A DNA stretch of 64,000 nt, taken from NCBI RefSeq assembly GCF_000220395.1, contig NW_004086071.1, forward strand, positions 23,612 to 87,611. The letters run 5' to 3'. Origin of the DNA: Ichthyophthirius multifiliis. Lineage: Eukaryota > Ciliophora > Oligohymenophorea > Hymenostomatida. Of this stretch, positions 39,339 to 52,500 are shown piece by piece. The translations under genes were made by a program, and so were the position numbers. The stretch's first letter is position 1, and the number at the start of each line of letters is the position of its first letter. Below the pieces are notes generated by a model. The model was given only the letters and a program-made list of their open reading frames with translations. It made no database searches and was not told where the DNA came from.

Positions 39339-40480
39339 ATGAGCCAAAAATGTTTATAGTAAGGTATAAATATTTTTTTTTTTTTTTTTTTTTAAAAAAA
39401 ATCAATTTAAAATAAATACCACTTAGATGACTTATAAATCTTAAATAGATAGCCACAAAATATTAACGATTTGGAAGAATATATAGAAGTTATATTTGAA
39501 CATTAATTAAACTGTGAAAAACAAGGTAAATATGTAGAAGCTGAAATGGCAAAAAATAAAGTTAAATAATTAAAAATTGATTTAGAAAAAAAAAAGAAAG
39601 TAGAAATAAAAAATAAACATATAAATGAAAAGTTAGGAATAGAAAAAGCACATCTTGACGAATTTAATTAATTTAATGCTTTTTGGGATTAAAAATTAAT
39701 GAGTTTAATGAAGAAGCAAACAAAATCGAATATGAATTAATATAAAGATAATAATAAGAATATATTTAAGTAAAAGAAGAACTTTAAAAAGTTATTCCTT
39801 AATAACCTAAATAATCATCTGAAATATTAAATTTGCTGAAAATAGAATAAAATTTAGCAAAATAAAAAAGTAATTTTTTTAAAAGGAAAAATAAAATAAA
39901 AAAATTGTTAAAAAATATTTTAAACATATTTATTTATGTAATATTTTAAATAAAATTGTTTGAAAATTTTAATCTTTTTAATATTTTTTGAAATAAAAAT
40001 ATAAGTATCAAAAATAATAAAATTTTAATTAAAATAAAATATTTATTTTTTATTTAATTTTAAATAGTTATGTTGAGGCACATATAGTGTAATACAAAAA
40101 AACTATTTGGAAAATAAGAAAAATAGTAATGGTTACATACTCGAGAATCAAAAATAAAAATTAATTGAATTAATTAAAAACTAAATAAAACAATGAATTA
40201 AATGCATTAAAATAAAGAATAACTGCAGGATAGGATGAATAACGTAAAAATAGATCTATAGAATTAGAAATATTACTTTAAAAATATTAAAATGTAAAAA
40301 AAGAACTAGAAATTTAATAATAAATGGAAACAAATCAATTTTAAAAACAATTGAAAAATAAACAAAATAGTAAATTATAATAATATATTAATATATAAAT
40401 TAATGTATATACTATTTAAAAAAGTAGTATTAGTAGAAAATAATTAATAAAGTAGATCACGTTCCATTAAAATTAAATGA
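39339..40480 (+). CDS. Conserved coiled-coil protein of unknown function
   Basis: ATG 39339; a T-rich intron (about 39364-39427) joins MSQKCLQQ to DDLQILNRQPQNINDLEEYI. Then EHQLNCEKQGKYVEAEMAKN, EKLGIEKAHLDEFNQFNAFW and DQKLNEFNEEANKIEYEL, an intron (about 39869-40066), and a second part with KQRITAGQDEQRKNRSIELE and ILLQKYQNVKKELEIQQQ, ending SRSRSIKIK-TGA at 40478-40480. The order (EAEMA...EFNxFWDxK...ILNL...AKQKK...YVEAH...ELNALKQRI..GQDEQ...LLQKYQNVKKELE) is that of a conserved ciliate/animal coiled-coil family that I cannot name with confidence; a ciliary or basal-body role is inferred. A -1 frame break at 39696-39699 separates DQKL from NEFNEEA, and the frame also looks disturbed near 40095-40160. 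Confidence 0.6.
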
Positions 40481-42554
40481 ATATATAGAATATCTCAAAA
40501 ATAAAATATAATAAATATTTATAATTAAAATAATAAATATATATATTTATAATATATATATATAAATATATAAATATTGTTTTAATTTGTAATGAATACA
40601 ATTTATTATTTAAATTTTTATTTGTTTTTATTTTTACATATAAATAAAATATATAAAATATTTTCGTTATTTTTATATTTTATTTATTTATATATTTTAA
40701 TTTTTAATTTTTTATTGTAATATATTTATTTTAATAAATATCTTTAATTTCTTTATTTTTTATATTTAAAATATTAATTTATATAATAATTATATTATTA
40801 TAAATAATAAATAAAAATTTTAATATTTGTTTTGTTTTTGATATATTATAAATATTTAAATTTAATTTTTTATATTTTATAAAGCATATAATTATAAATA
40901 TGGAAATTATAAGTACTTATATTTAAATATTTTTTCAAATTATAAGGATTTAAAAATTATAAGGATATAAAAATTATAAATTTAAATTAAAATCAATTCT
41001 AATTAAAATATTTATAAACAATTGCTTTCATTTATATTTAAAATTTTTAAATTATGAAAATATAAAAATTATAATAAATAGTCAATTTTTTGAATATAAA
41101 AATTATATTAATATATATTTTATTTTTATTTTTCTTTTATTTTTTTAAAAACTATTTATATTAAATATTAATAAATAATTTATAGTTAAATTTTTTATTT
41201 TTTAATAATTTTTAATCATTTTATATTTTTAATTATATAAATATATTTTTTATTGTTATTTGATTTCTTTTTTTCTAATATTATTATAGTAAAAAATAAA
41301 TATTAGTTTTTATTTATAATCATAATTCTTATATATTATCTTTAAATGTATAATTTAGTAAATAAACTAAAAATTTTTTAATTTTATATTTTTTATTTTA
41401 TTATTTTATTATTTTATTTTCATAGCTTATTAAATATAATAAGCCTTTAATAAAATTTTAATTTTTTTATCAAATTTAAATATAACAAAATTATGTTAAA
41501 CTTATTTATTCTAACAATAAATAAAAATTATTGTAATTTTGAATATTATATTAATCAATAAAATAAAAGTTAAAGTCTTCAATACATGTAAATGAAAATA
41601 TTGTTTTTGAGGTTTTGTCGAGTGTAAAAAAATGATTGAGAGAAATTAAACATAAGCTCAATTTTAATTATATTTTATAAAATTATTATTTAATTTTTAT
41701 TAAATTCTATATTTTTTAATAAATATAATAAAATATTTAAAATAAAAATTATAATAATTAATTTATATAATTTTTTATTACTTTAAGCTGTTTATAAGTA
41801 AATAATTAAATATTTAAACATTTAATATTAATTATTTATTTATTTATTCTTATTATTATTAATAAAATAATAACAGCAAATTTATACTTTACATAAAATA
41901 AAATTAAAGCTTCATTAGTATTTTTGTTTTTCAAAATGATTTAAATGCTGATTATATTTTAATTAATCTAATATAAAAATTTAAAATTCGAAAAATTTAT
42001 AGACTTTTGTAAATGTTTAAAAGCTCAAAATTTAATAATCTATTTTGTTTAATGGATATGGATTTATTTGTTAATTTTCATTTTGAATTTAGTTAATGCT
42101 TTCAAATTTTTTTCTATGCTAGTGATTAATAAACATAATGAATTTTGCTTATTAATAAAATTTTGGAAAAATATAAATTTATTTATGTAAATTATTGTTC
42201 TAAGTATATATATATATTATAAAATAATTAATATTATTTTTAAATTATAATTAAAAATTCTAATTTAATAAAATATTTTGTATTAAAAAATCAAATATTA
42301 TAAAATTAATAAATTTGTATATTAAAAAATTAATTATAATATTTATATTATTATTATTATTATTTAATATTTATTTAATATTATATTTTTTTTATTTATT
42401 TAAATTAAAAATTATAAATATATCAAAAAATATTTATTTTAATATAGTAATATTCTTTCTAATTATAAATATATGCATTTTAAAGCAAATAAAAATAATT
42501 TTATATTATTTTAAAAATAATATAAATGTAATAATAATAAAATTCTCAAGAAAA
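40481..42554. other. Long AT-rich intergenic region
   Basis: About 2 kb with no supportable gene. Plus-strand ORF at 42315-42590 is Ile/Leu/Lys/Tyr-only and out of frame with the following ERCC1-like reading, so it is treated as chance. Confidence 0.5.
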
Positions 42555-43640
42555 GCCTATAAACTAAAAAAAGCAATATTAAAATACTAGAATTTCAAAA
42601 AAGTAATAAATTATTTACTGTTCTTCCTTATTAACTCTGGGAAGTGACCCAAAACAACAAATAAGAAGCGGATTTTATATTAGACAATTCAGGCATGTCA
42701 TTTGTATATTTATCATTAAAATACCATGTATTAAGAGACAGATAATACTTAGAAAAAAAATTAAATTCTTTAAAATTAAATTAACAGGAATATTATTCAA
42801 AAACAAATAGAATTTTATTACTGCATTGTGATATTGATAATGATTAAAGTAAAGAAGAATTAATTAATATGCATTAAGTATGTGAATAATATGGCTTTAA
42901 AATTTTATGTGGATTTAGTTATTAAGAAATAGCTTCCTATTTATAAAATTTTATTAACTTTTCTAATAATATGTAGTTAGCGAAAAATTTATTTAAAAAA
43001 AATGAAATCTATGATATTATTGTGTATTTTTTTAATTTTAACTTTATTTTTTATATAAAAAATTATATAATGAGAACATATTATCTTTTTAAAAAAAATA
43101 ATGATTTTTATTTTTTAAATTAAAAAAAAACAATAAATTTTTTTATTATTTTGTATTACGGAAAAAATAAAAAAATACAATACTATAAAATAAAAAAAAA
43201 TCTATATATAAAAGCTTATATGTGATTAAGAAAAAATATTTAAATATAAATACTCAATTTTATGAATTTATAATAAGTTAAAAAGAAAACAAAATTATTA
43301 AATGGAAAAGTAGTCTATATAATTTTTTTAATGCAATACCCAAAATTTTATAGAATTAATCAAAAAAAAAGTACTTTTTAAACTACTTTAAAGACACCAA
43401 AATCAGTAATAAAAAAATTAATAATTTATTTAAACTAAGAATTGATATTTGTTAAAAAATAATATAAAATTTTCGCAATTTCTGAGTTAATTATCATAAA
43501 GAAACAAAGTATTTTCTTTGTTTGCTTTCAAATTTTGATAAAAGACTGAGTTTCCTGAATTAAAAAACTTCTTTAAATTAAATATAATCTTAATCAGGAT
43601 AAAAAAAATCAATATAATGTCATTTTAATTATTATAAAAA
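42555..43640 (+). CDS. ERCC1: ERCC1/Rad10-like repair nuclease subunit, limits uncertain
   Basis: The frame EFQKSNKLFTVLPYQLWEV leads into a Rad10 central domain: MSFVYLSLKYHVLRDRQYLE, then RILLLHCDIDNDQSKEELIN and QYGFKILCGFSYQEIASYLQ, matching the ERCC1 order 'LFLSLRYH - VLLVQVDVKD - LILAWSPEEAGRYLE'. ERCC1 is the non-catalytic partner of XPF in 3'-flap/bubble cutting during nucleotide excision repair. After a probable AT-rich intron (about 43018-43220), a weaker reading FQTTLKTPKSVIKK recalls the ERCC1 segment before its helix-hairpin-helix domain, but the HhH motifs are not clear and frames change, so the C-terminal half may be damaged or mis-spliced in my reading. No start codon is fixed. 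Confidence 0.55.
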
Positions 43641-44202
43641 TAAAATATAAAAATAAGTTTTATTACTTATTTGTAGAAGAATCAAATAATTAAATAAAAT
43701 AATTTATTAATTACTAAAATGTAATAAATAAATAATAAAATTTATAATATAAAGTGCTTATAAGACTCTCTAAGAATAAAAGAGAGTTTAGCTTAAAAAG
43801 AAATTGTCTGAAAATTAATCACTGTGTTAAATTAAAAATAAAAATAAATAATTAAAGAAATCATCAAGTTTATAAATAATAAAAAATAAGTAAATCTTTT
43901 ATAAATTATTAATATAATTTTTTATAGTAATAATAAAATAATATTTAATTTAAATAAATTATATAATATAATAATTAAAAATATTTAGATTCAAAATAGC
44001 TTTTTAAATATAATAATATTTTATTTATTTATTTTATTAAAAAGATTAATTTATTTAAATGTCTGATTAATAAGATTAAATAATTACATAAAAAAATTAT
44101 AAAATAAAATTTTATATTATTATATGTATATATAATAATATAAGAAGTTTTTTTATATTTATTAATTAAATATTTTACTTTTTTAAAATAAAAAAAATTA
44201 AA
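43641..44202. other. AT-rich spacer
   Basis: A/T-rich; no supportable gene. A minus-strand ORF at 44029-44214 is a low-complexity shadow of the following gene's upstream region. Confidence 0.5.
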
Positions 44203-44619
44203 ATGAATTTTCATAGTTTTGTTAAAAAAACATCGAAAAATGATTTATAAAATCCATTATAAGTTAATTTAGATATAGAAAAAATAGATAATTATTCATT
44301 ATATTTAAAAAATAAAGATTATTATACTTTTAATACAATAAAAAATTCAATTTTAATTTATACAGCTTCATTTATAATACGTTCATTCGCATTAAAACCT
44401 TTTATGCGCACTTTTTAATTAAAAAAATGGGATCTTATATTTCCTTTAATTTATTTAAGAATGAATTCTTAGGATTTAAAAAAATAATATGAAGTAAGAA
44501 ATAACTTAGAAGCTATTTATGAAAAAATAATTTAATAAATGAATTAAGAATAAGAGTATCAACAATATTTAATAGAATATAATATGAAGTTTTGGTCAAA
44601 TAGTCAATATTGGCATTGA
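44203..44619 (+). CDS. Small unknown protein, 138 residues
   Basis: Single exon, ATG 44203 to TGA 44617-44619. Reads MNFHSFVKKTSKNDLQNPLQ, a hydrophobic segment IKNSILIYTASFIIRSFALK, another short hydrophobic stretch (WDLIFPLIYLRM), then a charged helical end rich in Gln/Glu (YEVRNNLEAIYEKIIQQMNQ) finishing with FWSNSQYWH. One or two membrane-associated helices plus a coiled tail suggest a small organelle membrane protein, possibly mitochondrial, but this is only an inference. The coding call rests on codon use in ciliate code and clean start/stop. Confidence 0.55.
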
Positions 44620-44743
44620 AAATATATAATATTTTTTTATGCGAAATATATCATATTTATAAATTAAATATTTTCAAAAATAAATAAAATATTTTGAACA
44701 TAAAAAATTAATATATTTTTTATATATATATATATTACTTAAA

Positions 44744-44790
44744 ACTGATGTTTTTTAATATGTTTGAAATAAAAATAAAAAAACATCAGT
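44744..44790. terminator. Perfect 13-bp inverted repeat between convergent genes
   Basis: ACTGATGTTTTTT (44744-44756) is the exact reverse complement of AAAAAACATCAGT (44778-44790), with a 21-nt AT-rich loop. It lies 125 nt after the stop of the small plus-strand gene and 114 nt past the SF3B1 stop on the other strand, so transcripts from both genes could form the hairpin. A 3'-end processing or termination role is inferred; it could also be a small relic of a mobile element. Confidence 0.4.
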
Positions 44791-44903
44791 ATAAATAATA
44801 TATAAAGAGATTTTATTTATCAAAATTAAATAATTTTTTTTTAATTATATAATTATATATTTTATTATGAAAAATAAAAAAAAAACTAAAAAAATAAAAA
44901 AAT

Positions 44904-47900
44904 ATCATAACATAAGATGCAATTCATTTCTATTAAAAGTAAATTATTTTCTATCAAACCCATCATCATCTTATAAAACAGGGAAAAAGGCACATAAAGC
45001 ATCCTAACTTCCAACATATATCATATTATATAATTTCCAGTAAACATTTCTTACCTAAAAAATAAAATAAAAAATTATTATAAAAAAAAAATTTACTCTC
45101 TTAGCTGGATGATATAATCCTTATAATAAATAAAGCAAAATAATTCCTGGTCCTAGAGCTATTCTTAAAGCATCAATAGCTTCAGTAACAGCCGTAATGA
45201 CATGAGGCGAATTTTCAAAAATATTTGGCCATATGAAATTAAGAAGGTGTATAAGACAATCTTCACATCCTAAATTTGCAACTCCCATAGCCAAATGTTT
45301 AACTGCCGAAGCAGCAGTTTATCTATGTACAGGATCTCTATCAGTTAAAGCATCCTCAAGCAAAGTAATAACTGAATAGATATAATTTTTAGCCATTTCT
45401 CCTATATATTCAAACATAAATGATAATGATTTAAGCACACCATTCTATACATTCAACTCTTATACCCTATATTCATTCATTAAAGCCGGTAAAATTGTAA
45501 ATGGTCCACAAGTTTCAGCTACAATGGCAATTGCGACAGTCGTACAAACTCTCAATTATCTTTCTTATACTTTTAAATTATTTAAAAGAGTAACTAAAAC
45601 ATCCTATGGTCCTATAGCCTTTGCAATATAACCAAAAGTATTAACTGTAGCCCTTCTAATTCCCTTTTTGTGAGCTTTTAATAAATCTAATAGATCGAAA
45701 CAGATTCTCATCCATTCTTTTGGTGAAACTTATTCGGCACCTCTATCGGAAATTCTACCAATTAAATCAATTGAGTTTTCTTGGACTTTCTCATGTCTAT
45801 TTTTCAATATAGGGGTCAATCTGGGTAATAAATCTTTAATAGGGGGTGTCATTCGGGTCATTCCAATTACATTAACAATTGCTTTTAGACCTCCTAGTAT
45901 AGAACCAAGTACTTCAGGATATTCTTCACCTAAAGATTCATAAAGAAGTAAACCTAGTTTACCTAATCTATTTTCTTCATTACAGTTTTTCATACATAGT
46001 GCTACTCTACTTATCAAATCGGCCGCTTATTGTCTTACTCTAGCTGATTTATTACCCAATCTCCATTAAATAATACCACAAATTTAGGCGAAATAAGGCT
46101 TAGCCCTTTATCCTAAGGCATTAACGACAGTACCAAATCCATTCAACATAGTAGTTGTATCCTCACTACTTTGTTCATGGAAAGCGGAAATGCAACCATC
46201 CATAAGTTATTCTTCTAGTCTACTATCAACATCAGAAACTCCCAAAGCTGCAACTATTTTTTCAATAGTTTCCATCACCATTTTTCTATAAGGCTCACTT
46301 ACACTCTTTAAATCAGGTACTATTCTTTCCAGAATTTCAGCTCCTCCTACTTTTGTGGCAATTTCAATCGTAGTATCGATTAATTATCGGCTATTTTTAT
46401 CATTAGCCATCCTTTAAACCCAAAAACTCTTAAAAAAGTCATTTATTACATGCTCTCGAATATATTATGCATCTACTCCTTGACAACTAATGCATTATTT
46501 TACGACTTTTAAAACTATTTTTCTCATCTCGTCTTCTGGATTTTCGAATTCCCTTATTAATATTTCCATTACTTCCTTTGTATATTCCAAAGCCCTATCA
46601 GCATCCATCAAAGGGATAATAAACCCAATAGCCTTTAAAAAAGCAGCAAGTGATTTCCCTTTATATTAAGTTATTCCTTCCCATAAAGGAATTAGTACAG
46701 AAGCAAAAGCATCAATTCCATAAGGAGCGGAAGCCTCGGCTAAAGCCGCTAAAGCAAGCGAAGTAATAGTTCTGACTTTATTTTATTCGTCTTTTAATCC
46801 ATGTTCTATAATTTCGACTAATTGACGTAAATAAGGGAGTACTGCACATCCCATTAATATAGCTATTTATTAGACTATTTTTATCCCAGTATGTCTCGTA
46901 AACCAGCTTTTTTTACTTCTACAAACCGGTTTTAAAAAAGGAAGCATAGAAGCTATTCCTAAACTACTTGCCACAACCGCAAAAGCTCTAGCTGTGGTAT
47001 TTCTTACAAACTCATCATTATGATCAATATCTGGTTTTAATGTTTTAATCATGGTTGGCAGTCCGGCAGCTTTCGCTAGATTAGAAATTATTTCTCTTCC
47101 TTCTACCCTGGCGTAATAATCTTCGTCAATCAGTAGGGGTTCGATGACGACGAGAATATTATGTACATGAGGTCTTACTAGGTCGTCTAGTTTGTAAAGA
47201 ATCCTGTCTATGACTTTTACTAGAAGATGTCTTTCTTACACTTCTAGGGTTGGGGACATTAATAAAAATAAAATTTCATTAAAAAGAAGTTCAGCGCCAA
47301 ATTCTCGAGCATTTTGGGTGATTTAGCGAAGTGCTTGTTTTCTCATTTGGGGAGTTCCTCGTTTTATTTTAAGAAGGAGTTCTTTTATTTTTCGTTTTTT
47401 TATTTCCTCGGGACGAAGTTCTGATTCATCTACATTATTCATTAATTCTCCAAAAAAAGGCATATCTTCAGGCTTAATTGCTGGCAACCCATTTATAGCG
47501 GGTGTTTAAGGTACATCAAAAGGCTTTGAATATTCATCAGGTATTTAATAAGCTGCAGGAGTATTCATGGAAGGAGTTTACATTTACATATAATGTTTTA
47601 TTGTATTTCTCGCTGGTTTATAGCTTTCTGGAGGTTTTACAACTTCATACCCATCATTTATTCCAGGAAGCATTTGATCTAAATCTTCATCAGTTAACGG
47701 TCTGTTTCTTTTATCCATTTCTTACTCATAACGTAATTATTATATAGCTTCAGGGGTTAAATTTTAAAAATTCTAAGGAGTTATCATGCCTCCAGGGGTG
47801 GGTGTAATTCCCATATATCCGATTGGTGTTTATCCTATTCTGGGTGTCTAATCATCCCATCTAGATCTGGTTGTACTTCTTTTAGGAGTTGGGGTTTCTC

Positions 47901-48765
47901 CAAATCTATTTGGTGTACCTTATATTAAATGACCAGGGGTAGGTGTTTCTCCGAACATCCCACCTACTCCTTTAGGCGTTTAACCTACCTGTTATTAAGG
48001 GGTCATATCCCATCTACTTCTTTTGCCAGGCGTTTACATTTCGGCAAAACCAGGGCCTATTTTTTTTTAAAAAAAAATTGTTTATATAATTTTTTATTGA
48101 TAAAAAAACGAATACCTCCTCTTTTTGGCGTATCCCATTTATTCAAGCCCCGTGATGCCGACATATTTCCTGTGAAATGTTCGTTTTCAGAAAAATCAGA
48201 GTTCCCCGGTTTGGTTGATTAGGAAGACGATTTAATGACAGTTGTTACTTGCTGTTATTATTGTTTTATTGTATTATTATTAGTTGTTGTTTGTTACTTT
48301 TATTATTAGTTTTTACTTTATTGTTAAAGAAGGTTAATACGTTCATTTTCTAAACGTTGTTCTCTCATTTATTCGGAAAATTTGATTGAATTTTCGTCGT
48401 TTTGGGCGTCTTTTTCGTCAAATGGATCATATGATTTCATACCTAATTTAATATTGTGCATTTGTTGCTAATATGAGTTTTATTAATCTTATACTCGCAT
48501 TTGACCTTTTGTTAATTAGTCAGAGTCTTTTAAACCTGAAATTTTGGCTTCATTTATTAATTCTTCCGATCCAGTATAATTAAAACGCTTTTTTTATAAT
48601 TTTGGTTCAAATTATTAATCTTAATCATTATTTGAATCTATTTTAATTTTTTATTAAAAAAAAAATTAATGATTATTATGTTTTATTTTGTTTCTTTTAT
48701 TTTTATTTTATTTTATAATGGATATATAATTATATATATATTTATTATTTACTCATATTGCTCAT
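44904..48765 (-). CDS. SF3B1: Splicing factor 3B subunit 1 (SF3b155), U2 snRNP
   Basis: ATG 48765-48763; intron 1 (48752-48638) joins MSNM to NSNNDQDQQ; TGA 44906-44904; further short introns near 48115-48060 and 45095-45055. The N-terminus has T-P rich repeats around RWD tryptophans (for example SRWDDQTPRIGQTPIGYMG), the U2AF-ligand-type segment. The remaining part is HEAT repeats with near-identical blocks: [80 protein letters not shown] and [20 protein letters not shown], ending [20 protein letters not shown]. It clamps the branch-point duplex in the U2 snRNP. The lysine corresponding to human K700 (in DEQQKVRT) is conserved. The match is very strong. Confidence 0.97.
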
Positions 48766-49576
48766 TTTTTTTCTTTTTCTTCTATTTTATTTTATATTGG
48801 ATTTCTTCTTTTTTTTTTTTTTTTTGATATTTTTCTTTATTTCCTTATTTTAAATAAAGGAAATATTTTTGTTTTATTAAGAAACAATTTTTTTTTTATA
48901 AAATATGTATCTAGTTAAATAATTTTTATAAATAAAGTAACAATTAAAATATTATTGCTAATTTTTTAATTTGTTTTTACATAATATCTGTTTAATATTT
49001 ATTTTTATTGAAATAATGATTAAAATACAATATATAGATTAATACTAAAGTATTTCATATATTTAAAATTTACTAAAATACCATAATATTTTATATATTT
49101 AAATAATAATAAGAAAACCTTAAATTTGCTATTAAAAAAAATATCATAATAATAAATATCATAATATAAAATCAAAATTTTATGAATAAATGATTATATT
49201 TATAAATAAAAATTGTTATAAAAAATTTAATAAATTATTTTAACATATATATTATAAATATTAAATATATATAAATTATGTTTTTATATATTTAGTAATT
49301 ATTTTAATATAAATTATTATTATTATTAAAAATAATATATAATATTTTAATAATTAAATTATAAAAATTAATTTTTTTGTTATTTTGATGAAATACACGT
49401 ATATAATATTTTTCAAAAAAAAAAAATAAAAAAAAAATATTATATTTATTTTTTAATTTATTTTATACTGAAAGCTTCATTTATTTAAAATAAGATATTA
49501 AAAATACATATATATAAATTCAATAATATAAATAAAAACTTAATAAAAGAAAAAGAAAAAAGAAAAAATAGTTACA
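48766..49576. other. Divergent AT-rich spacer
   Basis: Head-to-head spacer between SF3B1 and COPG, so it should contain both promoters. Polypyrimidine T-runs near 48770-48835; no coding signal. Confidence 0.55.
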
Positions 49577-52500
49577 ATGTAAATATTATAATAAGTAAAA
49601 GATAAATTTTAAAATCTTTAAGCAGATTTCAAAAAAGTTTAAATTGGTAAAAATACTATTTAATTTTTTTTTAAAAATAAACATTAATTATTATATTTTT
49701 TTAATAATTTGTTGTTTTTTATAGAATCAGATTCTTTTTCAAAAATAAATAAATCATAAGTACTTTAAGATAGTAGATGTTTTAACAATTCATAGTTAAA
49801 TCCTCGTTAATGCAGACAAATATCATCAAAATTAATTTACTTGATTAATTAAGTAAATTATAATATTCATTATATATAAATATTTTTTATTTAAAAAATA
49901 AATAAATTATTTTTTATTAATATTCCCAAAAAAAAAAAAATATTAAAACAAAAAACTATAGGGATAAACTTTTACTGAGTAAGAAAGTTCTTCATTATTT
50001 TTTGCTATAACAAAATTATTTTAATCAAATGATAAAGATCTAAGAAGAATGATATATTTAATGATAAAAGTATACAATAAAAAATAAATAGAAAATAAAT
50101 AATAATAAAAAAGGAATTTAGAGATGAAAATACAATGTATATTGTAACATAATCATTAATGAAAGATATTACATCTTCAAACGATTTATATAGAATGAAT
50201 GCTTTAAGGACAATACCATTAGTATTAGATCCATCAAATTTAATACAAGTGGAAAGATACATAAAAATGGTAACAAAAAATACTATTTAAAATATATATA
50301 TAAACAAAACAAATAAAAAGGCAATTTTAGACAAAAACTATGCAATTGTAAGTGCAGCCTTATTATCTAGTATTTAATTGTATCCTACAAATAGCGAAAT
50401 AGTGAAAAAATTTACTAGTGAAGTTCTTTCTGTTTTAAATTCTAAAAATTCAAATAATCATTTCCATTCAATTGTTCTATTACATGAAATTAAAAAATTT
50501 GATAGAAATTCATTCATTAAAGTAAATATAAAATAAAAACTATTTTAAATAAAAAAATAGGTATTAGTTGATTGCACAAAAGATTCGCATAATAGTTTAG
50601 CTACTATGCAAATCATTAGATTTATAAAGGAATCTTTATTAACAGGTGAATTAGATGCAAGTTATGAAAGAATCTTTATAGATTATTTAAATAGATAAAT
50701 ACATAAATCTAATGAAATGACAGTCTTTGAAGCTTGTAAGGCTTTATGTGAACTCAGTAATCTTTCTAATAAAGATTTGACAGGAGTTATTTCTGTTTTA
50801 GGAATATTTTTAATGGGATCTAATTCTATTAATAAATTTGTTGCACTTAGAATATTAAATAAAGTTTTTATTTATAATAAAAAAATAAATATTTTTTATA
50901 AACAAATATATATTAGCTAGTATCGAATCCTATTAGAAAAAGTCTTATCTAAAATAAAAGTGATATAGAAGCTATATTAACTGATAATAATAAGTAATAT
51001 TAAATATGTATATATTATAATTTATTTTATGAATTAATATAATTAATTAATTTATTATTTATTTATGTTTATTAATTAATTAAATTATTTTTTATCTATT
51101 TATTAATTTATTTTTTGTTATATGCATTTATTAATTAATTATTTTTTTATTTATTAAATACATTTATTCATTAATAATTTTTATATAGGAGCTTAAGTTC
51201 TTTAGCAGTATCTTTATTACTAAAAGTTTGCAGTGAAGATAATATTGATTCACTTTTGACTTAAATATATGATAATTTGGAAGACATGTCTGATGAATTT
51301 AAGGTAGATATACTAAGATCAATCAGAAATTTAGTAAAAAACATTCCGAAAAGAGCAAAAGCTGTTTTAAGTTTTCTTTTTAATTGTTTAAAAAATGATG
51401 GAAATTAAGAATTCAAAAAATACGCAATTGATATTATTGAATAAATGATATAAGAAATTCCTGAATCAAGAGATTAAGGATTACTTGTGTTAGCAGAATA
51501 CATTGAAGATTGTTTATTTAATAACCTATAATTATAAGTATTAAGTATATTAAACAGAGAAGCTTCTAAGTAATCAGTTCCTTAGAAAATTATTAGATTT
51601 ATCAACAATAGAATTCATTTAGAAGAACCGGAAGTTAGAGCTGCTGCTGTCGGAACTATCTTTAAATGTGGATTTTAATAACCTTAAATTAAATAGAATG
51701 TTATTTCTTTATTAAAATAGTATTTAAAATTTTATTTTTAATATTATTTTATTTTTAAAAATAAAATAAAATAAAAAGAACATTAGATGATCCTGATGAG
51801 GAAGTAAGAGAAAGAGCTAATTAAAATATTAATTTACTTGAATAAGCCGACAATTCATTTTTAGGAAGTTAGTATAAGAATTTACACAATATTAACTTTT
51901 AAGAAATTGCTTATATAGAAAAATACATTTAAATGAATATGGAAACTCTAAGTAACACTTAGGAAGCTGATGCTTTATAAAGAGAAAAAATACTTGAATT
52001 TGCTAAAGAAAATAATCTCTAAGTCGAAGAAACTGGAACTGATAAAAAGGCAAGCTAAAATTACTAAGAAAATGATTTTGAAGCTGAAAAACCAAAATAA
52101 ATCCAAAAACAGACAAATATGGTTAACTTAAATGACGATTCTCATATTAAATAATATACCAAATTATTTTCCGAAAGTCCTGTTTTTTCATAATATGGAT
52201 AACTTAGAAGTGCTGTAAATGGAGGAGTAAAAATATATCATAAATATATATTTATAAAAAATAATAGAATCTAACCGATAAAGATTCAGAATATTAAGTA
52301 TTTTATTATAAGTATTTCTTTGATGATTACCTAGTTATTGAATACATAATAAAAAATACTGTATAATAAACAACATTAAAGAACGTGAAAGTTGATTTAC
52401 AATTAAACAGTGAGTTTTTAAAAGTCGCACATATAGTACCCGCTAATGAAATTAAAGAAAATGAAACAAGTAATGTTTTAGTAGGAATCGCACGTCATCC

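Noticed and set aside
42315-42590. 91-codon Ile/Leu/Lys ORF
   Set aside because: Low complexity, and out of frame with the ERCC1-like reading that follows directly.
47929-48222. 97-codon plus-strand ORF
   Set aside because: Antisense to the T-P rich N-terminus of SF3B1.
50005-50262. 85-codon minus-strand ORF
   Set aside because: Antisense to COPG exons.
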